Assembly (NCBI GenBank): GCA_021296345.1
Contig: JAGWAN010000017.1
Coordinates: 1-38,637, forward strand
Length of the DNA: 38,637 bases
Direction of reading: 5' to 3'
Source: Acidimicrobiia bacterium
GTDB taxonomy: Bacteria > Actinomycetota > Acidimicrobiia > Spongiisociales > Spongiisociaceae
Shown piece by piece: positions 32,809-38,637 of the stretch (positions are counted from its first letter, which is position 1; each line of letters opens with the position of its first letter). The position numbers and the translations under genes were made by a program. The notes under the pieces were generated by a model. The model saw nothing but the letters and a program-made list of their open reading frames with translations, was not told the origin of the DNA and did not search any database.

Positions 32809-35181
32809 GTGACCGGCTACCTCTGGATCATCATCGCCCTGCCGCTGGCCGGCGCTCTGTTCAACCACCTTTTTGGCCGTCGGATCGGGGAGACCCGTGC
32901 AGCCGGCCCGGCCATCCTGGCGGTGCTGGGATCGTTCGGTTTCGCAGCCGTGGCGGCCCGGGACTTCTTCATCTCTGCCGACGCCTCGGAGGAGGCGGTG
33001 GCGGTGGTGCACCTGTTCGACTGGATACCGGGCCTGGGCGCCAGGGCCGAGCTGCTGTGGGATCCCCTCTCGGCCACCATGACCCTGGTCGTTACCGGCG
33101 TGGGCGCCCTCATCCATATCTATTCGGTGGGGTACATGCACGGCGATCCCCGGTTCGGCCGCTTCTTCACCTACCTGAACCTCTTCATCGCCTCGATGCT
33201 GATCCTCGTGCTGGCCAACAACTTCGCCCTCCTGTTCGTGGGGTGGGAGTTGGTGGGCCTGTGCTCCTACCTGTTGATCTCCTTCTGGTACACCCGCCCC
33301 TCGGCCGCCGCGGCCGGCAAGAAGGCGTTCGTGGTGAACCGGATCGGGGACTTCGGCTTCATGGTGGCCCTGATGGTCATCTTCCTCTCGTTCGGCACCC
33401 TCTCCTACACGGAGGTGCTCCACGATCCTGGAACGGTGATCGGCGTCGGCACCGCCACCGCCATCGGACTGCTGTTGCTGGTGGGAGCGGCCGGTAAGTC
33501 GGCCCAGCTACCCCTTCACGTCTGGCTGCCCGACGCTATGGAAGGCCCCACTCCCGTGTCGGCCCTGATCCATGCCGCCACCATGGTCACGGCGGGCGTC
33601 TACATGGTGGCCCGGTGCGCGGCCATCTTCGGTCTATCGGATGTGGCCGGTGGGGTAGTGGCCACCGTGGGGGCGCTCACGGCCCTGCTGGCGGCCACCA
33701 TCGCCATCGCCCAGCGCGATATCAAGCGGGTGCTGGCCTACTCGACCATCAGCCAGCTGGGCTACATGTTCATGGCGGTCGGTGTGGCCGGATACGTGGC
33801 GGGCCTGTTCCATCTCGTCACGCATGCGGTGTTCAAGGCGCTGCTGTTCCTCGGGGCCGGATCGGTCATCCATGCCATGGCCGATCAGCAGGACATGAAC
33901 AGGATGGGTGGTCTGCGCCGGAAGCTGCCGCTCACCCACGCCACCATGCTCATCGCCACCCTGTCGATCGCCGGCATCCCACCGCTGGCCGGCTTCTGGT
34001 CGAAGGACGAGATCCTGGCGGTGATGTTCTATGCGGGCGGGTACTACACCGTGCTGTGGGCGGTGGGTCTGGTGACCGCCCTGCTGACCGCCTTCTACAT
34101 GGCGCGCCAATACTTCATGGTCTTCGCCGGAGAAAGCCGCTGGGACGCCGGGGTGGAACCGCATGAGTCGCCCCGGGTCATGACCATCCCGCTGGTGATC
34201 CTGGGTGCCCTCACGCTGGTGATCGGTTTCGTGAACACCCCTTTCCGGCTGAGCTTCGAGCACTTCCTGGATCCGGTGTTCCACTCGGTACCGGTGTCGC
34301 ACGCCCCCGAGGACGGCTTCCTACTGGCCGCGCTGGCATTGGTCTCGGTGGCCGCCGGGCTGGTGGGCATCCTCATCGCCTTCCTGATCTACGGGCGGGC
34401 CTCGGAGGAGGTCCGGGAGCGCCTGCTCGGCAGGGTGCGCCGGCCTCTTATGGCCTGGGAGCACGGCTACTGGATCGATGATGTGTACGGGAAGCTGATC
34501 GTCAAACCAGGATCGCGGATCGCCGAGTGGAGCGCGGGCGCCCTGGACCAGCGCGCCATCGACGGGCTGGTCAACGGGGTGGGGGTTGCGGTGCGCCGGC
34601 TCGGCGCCCGTCTCCAGCCTCTCCAGTCGGGGTTCGTGCGCACCTACGGCGCGCTGCTGGCGGGGGGCGCCCTCCTGGTGGTCGGCTGGATCGTGGTGAG
34701 GGGTATCTGCCATGAGCGGGGTCTCCACCCTCACAGCGCGCAGCCTGGTGCCGGTGGTCGCCGCCAGAGTCGTGATGCTCATCCCGGAACGGCGCCGGGA
34801 GCTGGTGCGGCCCCTCGGGGTGGTGCTCAGCCGGCTTCCGGTCCCACTCGCCGGTGGGCTGTTCCTGGCGTTCGAGCGGGGCGAGGCGGGATTCCAGTTG
34901 GTAGAGCGGTCCGTCTGGATCGATCGCCTGGGGGTCGGCTGGCATCTGGGCGTAGACGGTATCTCGCTGCTCCTGGTCCTCCTGACGACCGTCCTGGTTC
35001 CGGTCGCCCTGGCCGCGTCCGGCGGCATCAATCACCGGGTACGGCTGTTCGTCGCCATGAACCTGCTGCTCGAGGCGGGCCTTATCGGGGTGTTCCTGTC
35101 GCTCGACCTGTTCCTCTTCTTCGTCTTCTTCGAGGCGATCCTGGTCCCGATGGCGTTCATCATCGGCATCTGGGGGAGTGA
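32809..35181 (+). CDS. nuoL: NADH-quinone oxidoreductase subunit L with aberrant read-on C-terminus
   Basis: The distal proton-pumping antiporter-like subunit. Residues 1 to about 634 are a normal NuoL: helices with DPLSATMTLVVTGVGALIHIYSVGYM, the GWELVGLCSYLLI segment (Glu), the Lys segment in GKSAQLPLHVWLPDAMEGPTPVSALIHAATMV split over two helices, and a lateral helix region. It should end near 34715. The frame has no stop there and continues 470 nt in a different phase inside nuoM, adding about 156 Arg/Gly/Pro-rich residues that resemble no NuoL. One extra G in the G-run at 34700-34703 would give an end VVRGYLP-stop, with the usual ATGA overlap with nuoM. Start GTG; 73-nt gap after nuoK. 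Confidence 0.88.
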   Translation: MTGYLWIIIALPLAGALFNHLFGRRIGETRAAGPAILAVLGSFGFAAVAARDFFISADASEEAVAVVHLFDWIPGLGARAELLWDPLSATMTLVVTGVGALIHIYSVGYMHGDPRFGRFFTYLNLFIASMLILVLANNFALLFVGWELVGLCSYLLISFWYTRPSAAAAGKKAFVVNRIGDFGFMVALMVIFLSFGTLSYTEVLHDPGTVIGVGTATAIGLLLLVGAAGKSAQLPLHVWLPDAMEGPTPVSALIHAATMVTAGVYMVARCAAIFGLSDVAGGVVATVGALTALLAATIAIAQRDIKRVLAYSTISQLGYMFMAVGVAGYVAGLFHLVTHAVFKALLFLGAGSVIHAMADQQDMNRMGGLRRKLPLTHATMLIATLSIAGIPPLAGFWSKDEILAVMFYAGGYYTVLWAVGLVTALLTAFYMARQYFMVFAGESRWDAGVEPHESPRVMTIPLVILGALTLVIGFVNTPFRLSFEHFLDPVFHSVPVSHAPEDGFLLAALALVSVAAGLVGILIAFLIYGRASEEVRERLLGRVRRPLMAWEHGYWIDDVYGKLIVKPGSRIAEWSAGALDQRAIDGLVNGVGVAVRRLGARLQPLQSGFVRTYGALLAGGALLVVGWIVVRGICHERGLHPHSAQPGAGGRRQSRDAHPGTAPGAGAAPRGGAQPASGPTRRWAVPGVRAGRGGIPVGRAVRLDRSPGGRLASGRRRYLAAPGPPDDRPGSGRPGRVRRHQSPGTAVRRHEPAARGGPYRGVPVARPVPLLRLLRGDPGPDGVHHRHLGE

Positions 35182-36256
35182 CAACCGTATCTACGCGGCG
35201 GTCAAGTTCTTCCTCTACACGGCGCTGGGCTCCGCCCTGATGCTGGCCGGCATCATCGCCCTGGCGCTCATCCACCGGGAGCAACTGGGCGAGCTCAGCT
35301 TCTCGTATCTCGGGATGCTGGACCTCAATCTCGGCCTCGAGACCCAGCGGTGGTTGTTCGGGGCATTCGTGGTCGCCTTCGCCATCAAGGTACCGGTGTT
35401 CCCGTTCCATACCTGGCTTCCCGATGCCCACGTGGAGGCCCCCACCGCGGGCTCTGTGCTGCTGGCCGGGGTCCTGCTCAAGCTCGGCACCTACGGGCTC
35501 CTCCGGTTCAACCTGCCCCTGTTCCCCGAAGCCACCCTCGACTTCGTGCCCCTGATGGCCACACTGGCGGTGGTGGGGGTGATCTACGGGGCTGTGGTGG
35601 CCATCGTCCAACCCGACCTGAAGAAGCTGGTGGCCTACTCCTCGGTCAGCCACTTGGGCTTCATTGTCCTCGGCACCTTCGCCCTCACTTCCCAGAGCCT
35701 GGAGGGAAGCGTGGTCCAGATGATCAACCACGGCCTCACGACCGGGGCGCTGTTCCTGCTGGTCGGCATCCTCTACGAGCGCCGCCATACCAAGGCGATA
35801 GCCGACTTCGGGGGTCTCGCCTCGTCTATGCCCGTCTTCGCAGGCCTGTTCCTGTTCATCGCCTTCGCCTCGATCGGGCTGCCGGGCCTGAACGGTTTCG
35901 TAGGAGAGTTCCTGATTCTCGTGGGGAGCTACCCGACCCTGCCGGTGTACACGGTGCTGGCCGCCACCGGTGTCATCCTGGCCGCGGTCTACCTGCTGTG
36001 GGCGTACGAGCGGGTCTTCACCGGCGAGATCACCACTCAGGCCAACCGGCAGGTCTCCGACTTGTCGATCGGGGAGACCCTGGTCTTCGTACCGCTGGTG
36101 GCGCTCATAATCGTGCTGGGCGTCTACCCGAAGGTGGCGCTGGACGTGATCGGTCCCTCCACGGATGCGGTCCTGGAACGCGTGGAAGCGGCCACCGGGT
36201 ACGCGGCGCCCGAACCGGGCGGTACCAATGTCGTGGCGTCGGGGAGCGGGGAATGA
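34712..36256 (+). CDS. nuoM: NADH-quinone oxidoreductase subunit M
   Basis: Second antiporter-like proton-pumping subunit, 514 aa. Key segments: GVDGISLLLVLLTT, the conserved Glu in FVFFEAILVPMAFIIGIWG, the Lys in AFAIKVPVFPFHTWLPDAHVEAPTAGSV (split), and QPDLKKLVAYSSVSHLGF. About 14 helices. Start ATG with ATGAG context that would overlap a repaired nuoL stop. The 3' end shares ATGA with nuoN. Confidence 0.95.
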   Translation: MSGVSTLTARSLVPVVAARVVMLIPERRRELVRPLGVVLSRLPVPLAGGLFLAFERGEAGFQLVERSVWIDRLGVGWHLGVDGISLLLVLLTTVLVPVALAASGGINHRVRLFVAMNLLLEAGLIGVFLSLDLFLFFVFFEAILVPMAFIIGIWGSDNRIYAAVKFFLYTALGSALMLAGIIALALIHREQLGELSFSYLGMLDLNLGLETQRWLFGAFVVAFAIKVPVFPFHTWLPDAHVEAPTAGSVLLAGVLLKLGTYGLLRFNLPLFPEATLDFVPLMATLAVVGVIYGAVVAIVQPDLKKLVAYSSVSHLGFIVLGTFALTSQSLEGSVVQMINHGLTTGALFLLVGILYERRHTKAIADFGGLASSMPVFAGLFLFIAFASIGLPGLNGFVGEFLILVGSYPTLPVYTVLAATGVILAAVYLLWAYERVFTGEITTQANRQVSDLSIGETLVFVPLVALIIVLGVYPKVALDVIGPSTDAVLERVEAATGYAAPEPGGTNVVASGSGE

Positions 36257-37695
36257 CCGGCGTCTCCTACCTGGCGGTAGCACCGGAGATCATCCTCACC
36301 GCCGGGGCAGTGGTGGTCCTGATGGTGGATGTGTTCGCTCGGCCCTCGTCCCGGGTGCACGGGTGGCTGGTCTCGGCCACCTACGCGCTCGTTGCGATCG
36401 CGATCGGGTTCCAATGGCGTCGGGTCGGTATCGACGGGACGGGCGTGTCCTTCGGGGGGACGCTCCTCCTGAACCATCTGTCGGTGACGGTACGGGCCAT
36501 CCTGCTGGTGGCGGCCGTGCTGGGGACGGCTGCCGCCTGGCGGATGCTGGTCGGGCTTCGCCGCCGCGCCGCCGAGGGGCTCGCGCTGATAATGGTGGCG
36601 ACCGTCGGCTTCATGCTGATGGGCGCCTCGGCTGATCTGGTGATGACCTTCGTGGCGCTGGAGGTGGGCTCGATCGCCCTCTACGTGCTGGCCGGAATCA
36701 TGCGTAGCTCCCCGGCCGGCGACGAGGCTGCCATGAAGTACTTCTTGCTGGGTGCGTTCGCCTCCGCCATCTTCATCTACGGCGGGGCCCTGGTCTACGC
36801 GGCCACGGGTAGCACCAACGTCAACGAGATAGCGGCCCACCTGTCGGCGGTTCACGTGGCCCGTCCGGCAGTTCTGCTCATCGGGGTCGGCCTGATCGTG
36901 GTAGGACTGGGTTTCAAGGTCACTGCGGCGCCATTCCACTCCTGGGCGCCGGATGTCTACCAGGGAGCTCCGTCCGGAGTGGTGGGGTTCATGGCGGCCG
37001 TGGCCAAGATCGGAGGCTTTGCCGCCCTGATCAACATCCTGACCGGCGGATTCGAGCGCTACTCCGGGGCGTGGGGGGATGGCCTGGCGCTCGTCGCGGC
37101 GGTATCCGTGGTACTGGGGACCCTGCTGGCGATCCAGCAATCCGACGTGCGAAGGATGCTGGCGTATTCCGGAGTGGCCCACGCCGGCTTCATCCTGACC
37201 GGGCTGGCGGCGGGACTGGTTGGCAGCTCCGGGGTCTTGTTCTATCTGGCTACCTATTCGGTCATGGTGGTGGGGGCGTTCGCGGCGGTGACGGCTGTCA
37301 GCGGCCAAACCAACACGGGTAGTTCCTTCGAGGAGTACCGAGGTCTGGCCAGGCGGTCGCCCGTGGTGGCGGCGGTTCTGGCCACGCTGATGATCGCCAT
37401 GTCCGGCATGCCCCTCACCACCGGTTTCATCGGCAAGTTCCAAGTGTTCACGTCTGCTTGGGAGAGCGGGTACGAATGGCTGGTGATCACCGGCCTTCTG
37501 GCATCGGTGGCGGCCTTCTTCTTCTACCTCCGCCTGGTGGTGGTGATGTACTTCGGTGGGGAAGAGGGCGATGGAACGACCCTCGTCGTCGCCCCGAGCA
37601 TCCGGTGGGTGCTGGTCGTATCGGCGGGAGCATCCGTGGTGCTTGGGGTCTTCCCCAGCCCTCTGCTTGACGTATTGAACCGGGCCGGTGGATAG
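36253..37695 (+). CDS. nuoN: NADH-quinone oxidoreductase subunit N
   Basis: Third antiporter-like subunit, 480 aa, packed against NuoJ/K. Segments include FVALEVGSIALYVLAGI (Glu), DEAAMKYFLLGAFASAIFIYG, GFKVTAAPFHSWAPDVYQGAP (Lys) and SDVRRMLAYSGVAHAGF. It overlaps nuoM by 4 nt. Its last 8 nt overlap the GTG of the following bactofilin-like gene, and a perfect palindrome begins on the last base of its TAG. Confidence 0.95.
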   Translation: MTGVSYLAVAPEIILTAGAVVVLMVDVFARPSSRVHGWLVSATYALVAIAIGFQWRRVGIDGTGVSFGGTLLLNHLSVTVRAILLVAAVLGTAAAWRMLVGLRRRAAEGLALIMVATVGFMLMGASADLVMTFVALEVGSIALYVLAGIMRSSPAGDEAAMKYFLLGAFASAIFIYGGALVYAATGSTNVNEIAAHLSAVHVARPAVLLIGVGLIVVGLGFKVTAAPFHSWAPDVYQGAPSGVVGFMAAVAKIGGFAALINILTGGFERYSGAWGDGLALVAAVSVVLGTLLAIQQSDVRRMLAYSGVAHAGFILTGLAAGLVGSSGVLFYLATYSVMVVGAFAAVTAVSGQTNTGSSFEEYRGLARRSPVVAAVLATLMIAMSGMPLTTGFIGKFQVFTSAWESGYEWLVITGLLASVAAFFFYLRLVVVMYFGGEEGDGTTLVVAPSIRWVLVVSAGASVVLGVFPSPLLDVLNRAGG

Positions 37696-38637
37696 GAGGG
37701 CGCGCCCTCCCACGTATCGGGCCGCAAAACTTCTCGGGTTGGGTGTGGCGGCACTGCTGCTGACGGCTGCCGCCGCCCCGGAGGCCCTCCAAACGGTGAA
37801 CGGGAACATCTATCTCGTCCCGGAGGAGGAGGTGGTGGGGGAGAACCTGTACGTCTCGGCCTCGGTGGTCCGGGTCCACGGGACCATCGAGGGTGACCTG
37901 GTGGTCCTGGCCACCAGCCATCTCCAGGTCACGGGCTCGGTGAAGGGGGACGTGGTCGGTTTTGCCCGGACAGCGTCGATCGAGGGCGCGGTGGAAGGGT
38001 CGGTCCGGCTGGCCGGTGTCGACATCAAGGTGTCGGCCGAAGTGGGGGATGAGGTGGCAGTCCTGGCTCGCGAAGCGGTGGTGGGGGGCGAGGTCGGTGG
38101 CGATGCGCTGGTGTGGGCGGTGAGGTTGCTGACCGACGGCGGGCTGGGTCGCGACGTGGGAGGCCGGACCGTCTGGGCCACTATCGACGGCCTGGTGGGC
38201 CGGGACGTGGAGATGACTGTCGACCATCTTCGGGTCGGGCCAAGCGCTGTGATCGCCGGAGACCTGGGTTATCGAAGCGCCGACGATGCCGAGATCGATC
38301 CCGGAGCGACCATCGGAGGCACTCTGGTGCGCCGAACGCCCCTGTCGCCCGACATCTGGCTGAGGGCGGGACGCCTCCTCGGAGGTCTGGTGTTCCTGCT
38401 GCTGTTCCTCGCCATGGGGTTGCTGGCGATCCGCTTCCGGCCGGAATGGCTCGATACCTGCACCGAGCGCCTGCGCAGCCACCTCACCGGGACGGTGGTT
38501 CGGGGGGTGGTGGCACTCTTGTTCCTGACGCTACCGGTGACCGTCCCTGTCTTGGCCATCTGGGTCGGGTCTCCGTTCGGGGTGATGGTGGAGGTGATCA
38601 TGGGCGTGGTGGGCCTCGTTCCTGCCCTACTGGTGCT
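37688..38637 (+). CDS. Secreted bactofilin-like (polymer-forming) membrane protein, 3' partial
   Basis: 316 codons are visible and the frame is open to the window end. The first 32 residues look like a signal peptide (MDRRARPP, then a KLLGLGVAALLLTAAAA core). Residues 38-215 are a repetitive beta-strand region with alternating VxG/IxGxV hexad-like units (GTIEGDLVV, GSVKGDVVG, GAVEGSV, GLVGRDV, AVIAGDLG, ATIGGTL), as in bactofilin or right-handed beta-helix proteins. Membrane helices begin at about 228 and 276, so it is anchored C-terminally. The GTG start overlaps nuoN by 8 nt (GTGGATAG), suggesting coupling to the nuo operon. Function unknown; an envelope role is likely from the architecture. 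Confidence 0.75.
   Translation, partial: MDRRARPPTYRAAKLLGLGVAALLLTAAAAPEALQTVNGNIYLVPEEEVVGENLYVSASVVRVHGTIEGDLVVLATSHLQVTGSVKGDVVGFARTASIEGAVEGSVRLAGVDIKVSAEVGDEVAVLAREAVVGGEVGGDALVWAVRLLTDGGLGRDVGGRTVWATIDGLVGRDVEMTVDHLRVGPSAVIAGDLGYRSADDAEIDPGATIGGTLVRRTPLSPDIWLRAGRLLGGLVFLLLFLAMGLLAIRFRPEWLDTCTERLRSHLTGTVVRGVVALLFLTLPVTVPVLAIWVGSPFGVMVEVIMGVVGLVPALLV
37695..37710. terminator. 16-nt perfect palindrome at the end of nuoN
   Basis: GGAGGGCGCGCCCTCC begins on the last base of the nuoN TAG and lies within the first codons of the bactofilin-like gene. As RNA it could form a 6-bp stem with a CGCG loop. With no T-run, it might be an attenuator or a structure that controls translation of the downstream gene. 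Confidence 0.4.

Noticed and set aside
34716-35181. Separate functional domain on the NuoL C-terminus
   Set aside because: The added residues are the out-of-phase reading of nuoM codons, with typical Arg/Gly/Pro shadow composition and no membrane helix.

Overview
This window is high-GC DNA with tightly packed, overlapping genes, from what looks like an actinobacterium. The order ftsQ-ftsZ-pgeF-yggS-sepF-yggT-divIVA followed by traR-lspA-rluD-dnaE is the classic actinobacterial division/growth cluster. The short DivIVA, the eukaryote-like IleRS and the style of the nuo operon suggest an uncultured lineage near Acidimicrobiia. That last placement is inference. I saw no tRNA, rRNA, CRISPR array, transposase or phage gene.

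Layout. (1) 1-4421, + strand: cell division block, namely the 3' part of ftsQ, ftsZ, pgeF (yfiH), the PLP-binding yggS, sepF, yggT and a DivIVA-domain gene, mostly overlapping or nearly abutting. (2) 4452-9024: a DadA-like FAD oxidoreductase (+) and a convergent type-2 ileS (-), sitting between divIVA and traR. (3) 9174-10920: traR/dksA-like zinc-finger gene, lspA and rluD, overlapping and ending in a 10-bp stem-loop. (4) 11036-14560: replicative dnaE. (5) 14561-20342: a more accessory stretch with an AAA_14/DUF4143 ATPase preceded by three 15-bp repeats of exactly 23-nt period, a fused AroQ (3-dehydroquinase)-alpha/beta hydrolase on the minus strand, an unassigned polytopic membrane protein on the minus strand, and a Gfo/Idh/MocA oxidoreductase. 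(6) 20549-22799: an ABC exporter and a small convergent minus-strand gene. (7) 22881-37695: a complete complex I operon, nuoA-B-C-D-EF-G-H-I-J-K-L-M-N, with one good promoter and nearly every junction overlapping by 1-4 nt. (8) 37688-38637: the start of a secreted/membrane bactofilin-like protein that runs off the window.

How the genes work together. Block 1 builds and positions the septum: the FtsZ ring, its SepF membrane anchor, FtsQ and DivIVA. PgeF edits peptidoglycan precursors. Blocks 3 and 4 cover lipoprotein processing, rRNA modification and replication. Block 7 is a proton-pumping NADH:quinone oxidoreductase.

The points most worth a second look are the AroQ-hydrolase fusion, the NuoE-NuoF fusion, the nuoL reading frame that misses its expected stop by one base and runs 470 nt into nuoM, the 23-nt repeats before the DUF4143 ATPase, and an ABC transporter whose apparent N-terminus extends upstream of any standard start codon.
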